Source: Ponticaulis sp. (GTDB lineage Bacteria > Pseudomonadota > Alphaproteobacteria > Caulobacterales > Hyphomonadaceae). From it: a DNA stretch of 64,000 nucleotides. The position numbers were made by a program, and so were the translations under genes. Under the pieces are notes generated by a model, which was not told the origin of the DNA, ran no database searches, and was given only the letters and a program-made list of their open reading frames with translations. Each line of letters opens with the position of its first letter. The stretch's first letter is position 1. This document shows, one piece after another, positions 34,229-43,197 of this stretch. Where the stretch lies: positions 124,001-188,000 of the forward strand of contig NZLU01000023.1 in assembly GCA_002692725.1 (NCBI GenBank), given 5' to 3'.

Positions 34229-35815
34229 ATGAGCGTGCGCATCCAGAAAAAAATCGGTAGTTTCTGTCTGGCGGCAGCGCTGTCAGCCTGTTCTGCGAAT
34301 GAAGCGCCTTCCCCTTCTGAGACCGGGCCTTCTGGCCGGTCGGCCTGGGAGCTGACGCGCGCGCCTATCCCGGACATCATTGCCGCGCTTGAAGCCGGAG
34401 AGATCACATCTGAAGAACTGGCCATCGCTTACACAGCGCGCGTTGCGCACGGTGAAAAGGCTGTCGGGCTCAACGCCATTATCCGCCTCAACCCCGATCT
34501 GAAGGCGCAGGCCGCAGAAATCGATGCACGTCGGGCCGCAGGTGAGGATGTCGGTCTTCTGGCGGGTCTCCCCATTCTGATCAAAGACAATATCGAAACC
34601 GCAGACAACATGCCCACCACGGCGGGCTCACTGGCGCTGAAAGATAATTTTGCGGTCGCAGATGCCCCGCTGGTCGCAAAGCTCCGCGAGAATGGCGCCC
34701 TTATTCTGGGCAAAGCCAATCTCAGCGAATGGGCAAATTTCCGCTCTAACCGGTCTCAGTCCGGCTGGTCCGGCGTTCTGGGGCGCACGCGCAACGCCTA
34801 CGACCTTGATCGCCAGGCCTGTGGCTCGAGTTCCGGCTCGGCCGTTGGAACCGCCGCTGCCATGGCGGCCGGGGCGGTCGGCACGGAAACAAATGGCTCA
34901 ATCATCTGCCCATCTCAGGGCAATGGCATTGTCGGCTTCAAGCCAACGCTGGGCGTCGTCGCGCAGGACGGTGTCGTCCCCATCGCCTTCTCTCAGGACA
35001 CAGCCGGGCCGATGACGCGTTCAGTTGAAGGCGCTGCCATGATGCTGACGGCGATGGCGACAAATGGGGCTGGTATTGATTACACGGCCACGCTGTCTGA
35101 CACGGCATTGGAGGGCAAGCGGATCGGCGTTTTGCGCTTTTCAGTCAGCGAACAGCCCGGTCTGGCAGAGCGGTTTGATGCGGCACTCGCTATGCTTGAA
35201 GCGCAGGGCGCAGAGCTGGTCGAGATCGAGGCGTTTGATCTTCAGGTCGAGGATTATGGCCGCAAATCCATGAGTGTGCTCGTCCATGAATTCAAAACCA
35301 CAATTGATGCTTACCTGGCCGCTACGCCCGACACCGTCACCACGCGCAGTCTCGCCGATCTGATCGCCTTTAATGAAGAGAACGCGCCGCGCGAATTGCC
35401 GATTTTCGGGCAGGATATTTTTGAACTGTCGGAAGCCACCAACGGCGTTGACGACCCTACCTATCAACAAGCGCTTGCCGACGTAAAACGCGGCACAGGA
35501 GAGCTCGGAATTGACGCGCTTTTGGCCGATCATGACGTGGATGTGCTGGTGTCACCGAGTGGGCCCATCATGCCGGTGGTCGATGAAAACGGTCCCGATA
35601 ACTGGCCGCAATGGTCGGGCGCCGGTTATCTCGCGGCGGTCGCGGGCTATCCCCATCTCACGGTTCCGATGGGGCAGGTGGACCGTGTGCCGATTGGCCT
35701 GTCTTTCATGTCGACAGCCGGCAAAGACGGCGAAGTTCTGGCCTTCGGATATGACTATGAACAGGCCAGCCAGATGCGCGTGCCGCCGAGCTATATTGAG
35801 GCCGGCGAGAACTGA
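34229..35815 (+). CDS. Amidase signature family lipoprotein
   Basis: 528 residues. The lipobox LSAC (in ALSACSANEA) implies a lipid anchor. The Ser-cisSer-Lys triad is visible: Lys in LPILIKDNIET, cis-Ser and Ser in GSSSGSAVGTAAAMAAGAVG followed by TNGSIICPSQGNGIVGFKPT. It cleaves amides, perhaps peptidoglycan-derived or xenobiotic ones, on the periplasmic side. GTG 34235 fits GGGGAG better than ATG 34229, so the start may be six bases later. Confidence 0.92.
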   Translation: MSVRIQKKIGSFCLAAALSACSANEAPSPSETGPSGRSAWELTRAPIPDIIAALEAGEITSEELAIAYTARVAHGEKAVGLNAIIRLNPDLKAQAAEIDARRAAGEDVGLLAGLPILIKDNIETADNMPTTAGSLALKDNFAVADAPLVAKLRENGALILGKANLSEWANFRSNRSQSGWSGVLGRTRNAYDLDRQACGSSSGSAVGTAAAMAAGAVGTETNGSIICPSQGNGIVGFKPTLGVVAQDGVVPIAFSQDTAGPMTRSVEGAAMMLTAMATNGAGIDYTATLSDTALEGKRIGVLRFSVSEQPGLAERFDAALAMLEAQGAELVEIEAFDLQVEDYGRKSMSVLVHEFKTTIDAYLAATPDTVTTRSLADLIAFNEENAPRELPIFGQDIFELSEATNGVDDPTYQQALADVKRGTGELGIDALLADHDVDVLVSPSGPIMPVVDENGPDNWPQWSGAGYLAAVAGYPHLTVPMGQVDRVPIGLSFMSTAGKDGEVLAFGYDYEQASQMRVPPSYIEAGEN

Positions 35816-35936
35816 GCGTCCGAAACTTATTTCTGGCTCGGTTCGACCTGGTTGAACTCAGAACAGTCTTCAATTCTCTGGACAAATCGAGGTGATGCGC
35901 CAAGGATAGTCTCATCGGGTTATCGGGGGATTTCAG

Positions 35937-37781
35937 ATGGATTTTGAACAGGCCGGCAAAGAGCGGGTTTACCAGATCGTCAAACTGGTCGTGACGTGTG
36001 TCCTGGTCGTTGTAACAGTTGTGTGCGGCTATAAGGGCTGGCGCGAATACAATATCGATCATCTTGAATCCATGTATCGCACAATCGGCGCATTTGAATT
36101 CGATGAAATCTACCTGACAGAACCCGAAGACGACACACGTCTTTCATGGTTCGGGGAAGCCAACAAAGACAATCGCCCCGACGTGAACATCTGGCTGCAG
36201 ATTGCGAGACTGACAGGTGTCGGAACGCTGTTTGCCGCTGTAATTCTCACCTTGTCCGGATTTCTGTCTGAGAATTGGAAGCGCTTCTGGATCAAACTGC
36301 GCAAAAAGGACATTCTGATCCTTGGCTCCGGTCCGTTCACAAAAGATGCGATGGCGCTGATTGCGAACAGTCCGGACAAGAAGCTCAAGAATGTAAAACG
36401 TCGGCACAAAGTTCTGCATCTCGGCGCGAGCAGTTTCTCCTGTAGTCAGTCCTCATTTTTCCTTGGAAAATATCGCGCGACGCTACCCTGGGCTGACCCT
36501 GATCTTCCTGAAATTACCCTGAGAACGCACGCACGATCAGGTCGACATGTGCTCGTGTCGGAAGAAGAAGATTCAGAAACAATTGAACTCGCAACCAAAC
36601 TGCGTGACATGCGCAAAAAGCACGACACGTCGTCTTCATGGTCGCGCACCCTCACCATTACGGCAATTCTGAGAGATGCCCGACTGGCAGAAGATGCGAA
36701 CCTCAATTGGTCAGATGATGTTCTGAGCTTTGTGGATTCTTCCAGCCTTGCGGTCAGACGACTGCATCGACAGCATCCGCCTTTCCGTCAGGCCAAGGGG
36801 TTTGGTCATGACCGTATCAACGCATTAATCGTCGGGTTCGGCGATATGGGGAAAGCCGTTGCCGGTGATCTCGCCATGAATTGCGCTGTTGACGGCTTTC
36901 AAAAGCAGAAGATCACGGTGGTGGATCCCCATGTAAATGCGCGAACCGAGGCGCTGAAACTTCGTTCACCAGAATATAATGAATTGTTTGAACTCGAGCG
37001 ATTGCCCGGCGCATTTGGCTGGGGCGATATCCCGCCGCCTTCATCCACAAATGTGCCTGAGAAAGTCAGTGCGGTGTATGTTTGCCTGTCTGACGATACC
37101 TCGGCACTTGCAGCGCTAAGCGATGTCCGGATCTGGTTACAAAGAAGCGGTCATATTCAAGTGCCCATTTTCGTCCATTTGCGCCATGCAGCGCTGTTGA
37201 AAAAGTTCGACGACAAACAGCCAGATGAAAACGCGGCGCCGCTTTATGTGTTCGGGGACCGAACCTCCATTCTGGAGGAATCCGGATTTCTCAATCCAGA
37301 TGCCGACAAGGAAGCCAGGCGAATCCATGCGGCTTACTGCGCAGGCGTTCCTGAAGCGGAAAGATGGAAACGCGGTGAAACGGTCACTAAGAACAATGAA
37401 AGCACTGTGTCCTGGTTCGATCTCAAGCCGAAATATAAGGCCTCAACCCGCGCGGTCGTGGATCATATCCACGCCAAATTGTTTTCACTCGACAAGTTGT
37501 CTGGGGACATGGTGGAAAAATGTCCTGATTTTTCGAAAAACCCGATCGTATTGGACGAAGCCGATATGGATAATCAGGCGCGGCTGGAACATGACCGCTT
37601 CATTGCGGAACGTCGATGGGCGGGATGGCGCGCCGCAGAAACAAAAAATGCCGATCTGCTTCTCCATAACTGCTTCATTCCCTACGATCAGCTCGATGAG
37701 AAAACTCAGGGGTATGACAAGGAGATCGTCGAACGGGTGATGAAGGTGCTCAATGGCGAATACCCGAAGCCGTCGGATTAA
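35937..37781 (+). CDS. Two-TM Rossmann (TrkA-N/RCK-like) protein with C-terminal RyR domain
   Basis: 614 residues. TM segments lie near residues 16-33 and 92-108. A first Rossmann-like unit (KDILILGSGPFTKDAMALIA) and a second (INALIVGFGDMGKAVAGDLA) follow, resembling K+-channel-regulating TrkA-N/RCK domains. The C-terminal ~70 residues (LEHDRFIAERRWAGWRAA...FIPYDQLDEKTQGYDKE) fit a bacterial RyR repeat. Ion-channel or ligand sensing is inferred. GGGGGATTTCAG precedes the ATG. It overlaps the convergent isomerase gene by four bases. Confidence 0.75.
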   Translation: MDFEQAGKERVYQIVKLVVTCVLVVVTVVCGYKGWREYNIDHLESMYRTIGAFEFDEIYLTEPEDDTRLSWFGEANKDNRPDVNIWLQIARLTGVGTLFAAVILTLSGFLSENWKRFWIKLRKKDILILGSGPFTKDAMALIANSPDKKLKNVKRRHKVLHLGASSFSCSQSSFFLGKYRATLPWADPDLPEITLRTHARSGRHVLVSEEEDSETIELATKLRDMRKKHDTSSSWSRTLTITAILRDARLAEDANLNWSDDVLSFVDSSSLAVRRLHRQHPPFRQAKGFGHDRINALIVGFGDMGKAVAGDLAMNCAVDGFQKQKITVVDPHVNARTEALKLRSPEYNELFELERLPGAFGWGDIPPPSSTNVPEKVSAVYVCLSDDTSALAALSDVRIWLQRSGHIQVPIFVHLRHAALLKKFDDKQPDENAAPLYVFGDRTSILEESGFLNPDADKEARRIHAAYCAGVPEAERWKRGETVTKNNESTVSWFDLKPKYKASTRAVVDHIHAKLFSLDKLSGDMVEKCPDFSKNPIVLDEADMDNQARLEHDRFIAERRWAGWRAAETKNADLLLHNCFIPYDQLDEKTQGYDKEIVERVMKVLNGEYPKPSD

Positions 37782-38398
37782 CCACAGGCCGCCCAGTCGA
37801 GCGCGTCTTCCAGCCGGTCATCGCCCCAGAAGAGTTCGTCGCCCACGGTGAAGCTTGGTGCGCCGAAAATGCGCGCGGCGATCGCCGCGTCAGTATTGGC
37901 CCGGAGTTTTGCTTTGCAGGCCTCACTGGCAATTGACTCTAATGCTGAGGCCGGGTTTCCGCCCGCTCCAGCAACGCAATCGTGCAGAAACCCGTCAGCT
38001 GAAATGTCGGCTTGGTCGACAAATTCGCCGGTATAGACCGCGCGGGAAAAGGCTTTGCCCCAGCCTTCCTCCAGCCCGACTATGGCGAGCCGCGCAGCCT
38101 TCACGGAGTTCCGCGGCCAGCCGCCGTCTGACGTGTCGGGCTTCTCGAACGGGATGCCGTATTTCGTACACTGGCGCTCCATATCGCGCCACATATACCG
38201 GCCTTTCGCCGGGTAGAGATTGAAAGGTGAGGTGTTCCAGCCCTGCGCCCCAAAGATCGGGCCGAGCAGAAACGGTTTCCACGCCACCTCAACACCCTTC
38301 GCCTCGGCCAGCGCTTCAATCCGCATGGCCGAGAGATAGGAATAGGTCGAGGCGAATTCATACCAGAAGGTGAGGCGGGGCATTGACGAACTTTTCAA
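37778..38398 (-). CDS. 2-hydroxychromene-2-carboxylate isomerase (DsbA-like) family protein
   Basis: 206 residues. The fold is DsbA/GST-kappa: LTFWYEFASTYSYLSAMR at the start (Ser in place of the DsbA Cys), VEVAWKPFLLGPIF in the second strand, and FGAPSFTVGDELFWGDDRLED at the C-terminus. The isomerase acts in naphthalene catabolism in some bacteria, but members are used widely with glutathione. TTG 38398 has GGAGAGGGA upstream and ATG 38383 is an alternative. It faces the RyR gene, sharing the stop region. Confidence 0.85.
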   Translation of the reverse strand: MKSSSMPRLTFWYEFASTYSYLSAMRIEALAEAKGVEVAWKPFLLGPIFGAQGWNTSPFNLYPAKGRYMWRDMERQCTKYGIPFEKPDTSDGGWPRNSVKAARLAIVGLEEGWGKAFSRAVYTGEFVDQADISADGFLHDCVAGAGGNPASALESIASEACKAKLRANTDAAIAARIFGAPSFTVGDELFWGDDRLEDALDWAACG

Positions 38399-38407
38399 AT
38401 AAAAAGT

Positions 38408-38442
38408 CCCTCTCCTGGAGAGGAGAGGGATTTAGGGTGAGG
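38408..38442 (+). repeat. Palindromic repeat, CCCTCTCC family (left half of a pair)
   Basis: CCCTCTCCT (38408-38416) pairs with AGGAGAGGG (38421-38429), loop GGAG. It is followed by the tail ATTTAGGGTGAGG. The right partner is in inverted orientation at 38562. Confidence 0.8.
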
Positions 38443-38495
38443 TCGAAAACAAATCGGACCTGAGAATTTCGGCGTGAAGCAATAGGAAAAAAATC

Positions 38496-38555
38496 ATGGC
38501 GAAGAAAGCGAAAAGACCAAAATCATGGTGGTTTGAACTTTGGTCGAACGCATAA
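38496..38555 (+). CDS. Possible 19-residue peptide between paired repeats
   Basis: ATG at 38496 with AGGA nine bases upstream; it encodes MAKKAKRPKSWWFELWSNA and ends in TAA. A very basic start and a Trp-rich end. It could be a chance frame; the ribosome-binding site and its position exactly inside the repeat pair are the only support. Confidence 0.25.
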   Translation: MAKKAKRPKSWWFELWSNA

Positions 38556-38561
38556 TCCCAA

Positions 38562-38600
38562 CCTCACCCCTAACCCCTCTCCTTCCCGGGAAGGAGAGGG
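38562..38600 (-). repeat. Palindromic repeat, CCCTCTCC family (right half of a pair)
   Basis: CCTCACCCCTAA then CCCTCTCCTTCCC joined directly to GGGAAGGAGAGGG, a perfect 26-bp palindrome (38575-38600). It is in the opposite orientation to 38408-38442, with 119 bp between the two. It lies 12 bp from the nitronate monooxygenase stop. Confidence 0.85.
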
Positions 38601-38612
38601 AGATGTTAGGAT

Positions 38613-39590
38613 CTACCCCTTCAGCATGCCGCCCATGCGGCTCGTGATGATCTCTTCGGCCTGAGACATAATACGATCAATCAGTTCCTGACAGGTCGGA
38701 ATGTCATTGATCAGACCAGCCACCATGCCGCATGACCATGCGCCGGCATCCATATCGCCTTCTTTCATGATCTTCGGATAAACGCCCGCCACTTCCGGCA
38801 GAATGTCTTCAAACTTGATCTTGTCGCCCAACTCGCGCTCTTTTTCGAGCAGGCGCTCAACACCGGCATTCGTCAGAACGCGCTCTGTGTTGCGCAGTGG
38901 ACGCATAACGAGCCGGGTATCCAGCTCAGAGGCCGCCAGAATCGCCTGTTTCACATTCTCATGCACTGGCGCTTCTTTGGTTGCGATGAAACGCGTGCCC
39001 ATATTCATGCCTTCTGCGCCAAATGCCAGAGAAGCCACCAGCGACCGGCCATCCGCCTGACCACCAGAGGACACAAACGGAATTTCCAGCTCATCCGCCG
39101 CGCGTGGCAGAAGGATGAAGTTCGGCACATCATCTTCGCCCGGATGGCCGCCGCACTCAAAGCCATCAACAGACACGGCGTCACAGCCAATCGACTGCGC
39201 CTTCAACGCGTGGCGCACAGCCGTACATTTGTGGATCACTTTAATGCCCGCATCCTTCAAATGAGGCAGAACAGACGCCGGGTTGTTGCCTGCGGTCTCA
39301 ACCACTTTCACACCGCCTTCGATGATGGCCTTGATATAGCCTGGATAGTCCGGCGGGGTGACGCTTGGCAGGAAGGTGACGTTCACGCCAAACGGCTTGT
39401 CGGTCATATCCTTGCATTTCGCGATTTCGTTGGCGAGGTCGTCAGGCGTGCGCTGGGTCAGCGCTGTGATGATGCCGAGACCACCGGCGTTCGAAACAGC
39501 TGCGGCCATTTCGGCGAGGCCCACATGGTGCATACCGCCCTGAATAATCGGATGCTGTATGCCAAACATTTCGGTGATTTTGGTTTTCAT
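38613..39590 (-). CDS. Nitronate monooxygenase (2-nitropropane dioxygenase-like) FMN enzyme
   Basis: 325 residues. A TIM barrel of the NMO family: QHPIIQGGMHHVGLAEMAAA at the start, SNAGGLGIIT, HKCTAVRHALKA, GFECGGHPGED, PFVSSGGQADGRSLVASLAFG and GMNMGTRFIATKE, all around the FMN site. Such enzymes detoxify alkyl nitronates using O2. GGGGAGATATCC precedes ATG 39590. Confidence 0.92.
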   Translation of the reverse strand: MKTKITEMFGIQHPIIQGGMHHVGLAEMAAAVSNAGGLGIITALTQRTPDDLANEIAKCKDMTDKPFGVNVTFLPSVTPPDYPGYIKAIIEGGVKVVETAGNNPASVLPHLKDAGIKVIHKCTAVRHALKAQSIGCDAVSVDGFECGGHPGEDDVPNFILLPRAADELEIPFVSSGGQADGRSLVASLAFGAEGMNMGTRFIATKEAPVHENVKQAILAASELDTRLVMRPLRNTERVLTNAGVERLLEKERELGDKIKFEDILPEVAGVYPKIMKEGDMDAGAWSCGMVAGLINDIPTCQELIDRIMSQAEEIITSRMGGMLKG

Positions 39591-39743
39591 GGATATCTCC
39601 CCTCAGACGGACTTGAGTTATTGTCTGGTGTCTTAGACCAACTCAAACCCGTCTGTCGCCCCTCTCCTTGCGTTACCCTGGTTTAACTTGCCCGCTGCGC
39701 GAGTGTTCTCTCAATTCGATCAGGAGTGGCTGGGGAGGGTGAT

Positions 39744-40622
39744 ATGCGGCTAGTTATTTTCTGGAGTCTGGCGCTGTGCTTGCTCGTGGCCTGTGACGGA
39801 GCCAAGGAGAAACCAGATCCAGGCAAAAGCGCGGAAGCCTCATCAGAGACGCAGGCAATTGCCGTTGAAGCTGATCAGCTCATAGAAGACAGTTTATCCG
39901 CAACGCAAATCGATCTGTTAGAGCGTTTTTACCAATGGGTCGAAACCGGCATCCGTGAGCGAACAGCCTATGGCGCGCCTTGGCAGCAGAACATTGATTA
40001 CCTTGGAAAGCTGATTGACGAGGCCGACACCGCGTTTGAACAAGAGCTCTACAATCGCGCTTTGCGAGAGCAATATGGGCGTCTGATTTACCCGTTCAAA
40101 ACACAGTCCGTCATCGATTTGTATGGGGAGCACGGAGTGGTCATCAGTGAGGCCGATGCGGCCGCCATTCATCCCCGAATGGGAACATTTATTTTCAAAG
40201 CCGATGAAGCAAACACAGAATGGCTGAAGGCTGAACTGACCAGGCGCAACGACGAATGGTGGACGATTTCAGAGTTCGGCGAAGATGTGTCCAGACATGT
40301 ATGGCTCCTGACCCAGCACGCAGATCACGATCGTGATTTTCAGCGCCACGTCCTAAAGCTTATGGAACCGCTCGCAGCGACCGATGAAATCTTACCTCGG
40401 AATTTTGCTTATCTTTATGACCGCGTTGCGGTCGGCGAAGCTCGTCCTCAAAGATATGGCTCACAACTCGGTTGCTATGATGGCGTGTTTCACACCGGGC
40501 CACTTGAACAGCCTGATAAGGTTGACGCGCTTCGCGCCAGCGTCGGCCTTGGTCCGCTCCAAGTCTATATCGACGGCGAGTTTTTCGACCAGTCGCGTGC
40601 GATTTGTGAGGCAGCAGACTGA
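39744..40622 (+). CDS. Hypothetical lipoprotein
   Basis: About 292 residues. ATG 39744 follows GGAGGG. The lipobox LVAC (LLVACDG) is clear. The body is charged and helical, with no motif that I recognise; a few Trp and Tyr residues cluster in the middle (RNDEWWTISEFGEDVSRHVW). Probably membrane-anchored in the periplasm. Confidence 0.7.
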   Translation: MRLVIFWSLALCLLVACDGAKEKPDPGKSAEASSETQAIAVEADQLIEDSLSATQIDLLERFYQWVETGIRERTAYGAPWQQNIDYLGKLIDEADTAFEQELYNRALREQYGRLIYPFKTQSVIDLYGEHGVVISEADAAAIHPRMGTFIFKADEANTEWLKAELTRRNDEWWTISEFGEDVSRHVWLLTQHADHDRDFQRHVLKLMEPLAATDEILPRNFAYLYDRVAVGEARPQRYGSQLGCYDGVFHTGPLEQPDKVDALRASVGLGPLQVYIDGEFFDQSRAICEAAD

Positions 40623-40698
40623 CTTTCTGTCCTGCCCATTGCCAAACACGTCTGAGATCGCTCTAGTGGAATGAAATAGTCTACTGGGGTACTAGGAT

Positions 40699-42420
40699 AT
40701 GAGTGATACGCCTGAAACGCAGGATCATGCGAAAGGCTTTCTCGGATTCGTCGAGCGAGCGGGGAATAAACTCCCCGATCCGGTTTTCATCTTTCTGTTT
40801 TTGCTCGTGGTGCTGGTCGTCATCTCTGTCATCGCCAGCCTGACCGGCCTGTCGGCGACACTGACTGATCAAGTTCTGAGCGGCATGTCAGACGGTAATA
40901 AGGCGCGATTTGCCATTGGTGACGATGGTGTCATCCCCGCGATCAGCCTGTTGTCTCCTGACAATATCCAGCGTCTGTGGACCGAGATGCCGGCCACATT
41001 CACACACTTCCATCCGCTCGGTTATGTCCTTGTCGTGATGCTGGGTGCTGGTGTTGCCGAGCGCACGGGCTTGTTCGGTGATGCCATGCGCGCAGCCGTT
41101 CGCGGCGCGCCAAAATATCTTCTGACACCGGTGGTAGCCTTTGTTGCCATGGCAGGCAACCACGCGGCGGACGCGGCCTATGTCGTGCTGATTCCGCTCG
41201 CCGGCATTCTTTTCGCTTCAGCAGGCCGTCATCCGATTGCGGGCATTGCGGCCGCCTTTGCCGGTGTCTCCGGCGGCTTCTCTGCGAACTTCGCACCGGG
41301 CCAGCTGGATGCGCTTCTATACGGGATCACGCAGGAAGCTGCGGAAATTCTGGTGCCGGACTATCAGGTGAATATCGCCGGTAACTGGTATTTCATCTCG
41401 GCCATGATGCTCATCTTCATTCCTGTCATCTGGTTCGTCACCGACAAAATTATCGAACCCAAACTCGGCAAATGGCAGGGCGTTGACGGCTCAACTGAGG
41501 ATGACGTCGACAAACCGCTCAATGATGATCAGAAGAAAGGCCTCATGTGGGCCGGGCTGTCCGTGCTCGGTGTCTTCGCGCTCTGGACCTTTTTCGTCAT
41601 TGGGCCCGGCACACCGCTTTACATTACAGATGCAGAATACATTGCGCAGTTCACCGCAAATGCGATTGCCGAATGTGAGGCTGATGCAGCGGCATGTCTG
41701 CCAGCGGATGAATTACAGCGGAATGCTGCGGAATTTGCAGCGGGCAAAGCGTGGTATGAGCGCTGTGGACCTTTATTCAACTCGCTGGTCGCCGCCTTTC
41801 TGGTGCTCTTTCTGGCTGCAGGCGTCGCCTACGGCGTGTGCGCCAAGACCATACAATCTGGCGATGATCTCGTGGGCATGATGGCCGATGCCATGAAGGA
41901 TATGGGCTATTATCTGGTTCTGGCCTTCGCGGCAGCGCACTTTGTGGCCATGTTCGGCTGGTCCAATCTGGGCCTGATCACTGCTGTACATGGTGCAGCA
42001 GCAATCGAGAGCGCGCAGCTGCACCCCGCTTTGATCCTGGCCATGATCGTTTTGTTTACCGGCCTCATCAATCTGTTCGTCGGCTCAGCCAGCGCAAAAT
42101 GGGCGCTCCTTGCGCCGGTCATGGTGCCGATGCTGATGCTGGCAGGAATTTCGCCTGACGCCTCGACGGCAGCTTATCGCGTGGGTGACTCGGGCACAAA
42201 CATCATCACACCGCTTATGGTCTATTTCCCGCTGATTCTTATCTTTGCTCAGCGTTGGGTGAAAGGCTTCGGCATCGGATCCCTCACGGCCATCATGATC
42301 CCGTATTCGATCTGGATCATGATCTCCGGACTGTTGCTCATGATCGTCTGGGTCTTGCTGGGGATCGATCTGGGGCCTGGGGCGCCGGTGGATTACTCGC
42401 TTCCGCGCGCCGATAACTAA
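40699..42420 (+). CDS. AbgT family transporter
   Basis: 573 residues with about 11-12 TM segments. Family hallmarks: a first TM preceded by VERAGNKLPDPVFIFLFL, then GYVLVVMLGAGVAERTGLFG, VAFVAMAGNHAADAAYVVLIPLAG, GFSANFAPGQLDALLYG, the conserved GSASAKWALLAPVMVPM, and GDSGTNIITPLMVYFPLI. AbgT proteins export sulfonamides or import p-aminobenzoyl-glutamate. A bidirectional terminator follows. Confidence 0.93.
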   Translation: MSDTPETQDHAKGFLGFVERAGNKLPDPVFIFLFLLVVLVVISVIASLTGLSATLTDQVLSGMSDGNKARFAIGDDGVIPAISLLSPDNIQRLWTEMPATFTHFHPLGYVLVVMLGAGVAERTGLFGDAMRAAVRGAPKYLLTPVVAFVAMAGNHAADAAYVVLIPLAGILFASAGRHPIAGIAAAFAGVSGGFSANFAPGQLDALLYGITQEAAEILVPDYQVNIAGNWYFISAMMLIFIPVIWFVTDKIIEPKLGKWQGVDGSTEDDVDKPLNDDQKKGLMWAGLSVLGVFALWTFFVIGPGTPLYITDAEYIAQFTANAIAECEADAAACLPADELQRNAAEFAAGKAWYERCGPLFNSLVAAFLVLFLAAGVAYGVCAKTIQSGDDLVGMMADAMKDMGYYLVLAFAAAHFVAMFGWSNLGLITAVHGAAAIESAQLHPALILAMIVLFTGLINLFVGSASAKWALLAPVMVPMLMLAGISPDASTAAYRVGDSGTNIITPLMVYFPLILIFAQRWVKGFGIGSLTAIMIPYSIWIMISGLLLMIVWVLLGIDLGPGAPVDYSLPRADN

Positions 42421-42436
42421 GCCGTACCGAGCAAAG

Positions 42437-42466
42437 AAAACCCCGGCAGAGATGCCGGGGTTTTTT
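42437..42466. terminator. Bidirectional terminator between the AbgT and mlaC genes
   Basis: AAAACCCCGGCA (42437-42448) pairs with TGCCGGGGTTTT (42453-42464) around GAGA, with a T run on the + side and an A tract on the other. It serves the two convergent genes. Confidence 0.92.
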
Positions 42467-42490
42467 GTCTGTGCCGATTGGGCTCAAAAT

Positions 42491-43180
42491 TTAGCCAGCG
42501 TTGGACGTGACGCCAGTAGTTCCACCTGCTGCCGCCGTCCGATTTGCCCGGGCTTCAGCCTTCAGCTTATCTGTCATCTCATTGATCTTGGCGATCAGGC
42601 CCGCCGCGGAACCATTATTGCGATCAAGAAGCGACAGGAATTGCGCGCGCTGCTCAATGGCAAGCCAAGGCAGATTGCCATCAAGGTCGAGTGCAACGTC
42701 GACAACCTGATAGGGCACTTCCGCGTTGTCGTCATCTTTCAACACACGCCATTTCACGTGCAGATCGCCCTGAGGACGTTCAATAACGGAATCGACAATT
42801 GAATCGGAGTCGCTTCTATCGACAGATCCTGTCACGACAACTTCATTGCCGCGATATTGATCAAGCTGCGCTTCGTACACGGCAAGAGCATAGCGGCTAT
42901 AGGCTTCTTTATAGGTCGCCATGTCCGCATCTGAGAACCGACGGGCATATTTGCCGATCACAAATCGGGACAGGCGCTCAATATCCGTAAACTGATTCAT
43001 CAGACGCTGGAATTCGACTGATCGCTGGTCATGCGTCAGGTTCGGATCATTAAGAGACGCAAGCGCCAGATTGGCGTTTTTGCGCACGAAGTCTTCTGTC
43101 GCCTTGTCAGCAAATGCCGGAAGGCCCGTGGCCAGAATGAGACCGGCAGAAAGTGCAAGTGCTTTAAATCTGAGTGTCAT
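42491..43180 (-). CDS. mlaC: MlaC-type phospholipid-binding periplasmic protein
   Basis: About 229 residues with a signal peptide (GLILATGLPAFA). The MlaC/Ttg2D pattern is visible: LSRFVIGKYARRFSDADMATYKEAYSRY in the middle, VKWRVLKDDD...YQVVDVALDLDGN and LGLLDRNNGS-like helix near the C-terminus. MlaC shuttles phospholipid from the outer-membrane MlaA to the inner-membrane MlaFEDB complex. It lies 17 bp after mlaA, same operon. ATG 43180 follows GGAGGGACATC. Confidence 0.9.
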   Translation of the reverse strand: MTLRFKALALSAGLILATGLPAFADKATEDFVRKNANLALASLNDPNLTHDQRSVEFQRLMNQFTDIERLSRFVIGKYARRFSDADMATYKEAYSRYALAVYEAQLDQYRGNEVVVTGSVDRSDSDSIVDSVIERPQGDLHVKWRVLKDDDNAEVPYQVVDVALDLDGNLPWLAIEQRAQFLSLLDRNNGSAAGLIAKINEMTDKLKAEARANRTAAAGGTTGVTSNAG

Positions 43181-43197
43181 GATGTCCCTCCGACACA

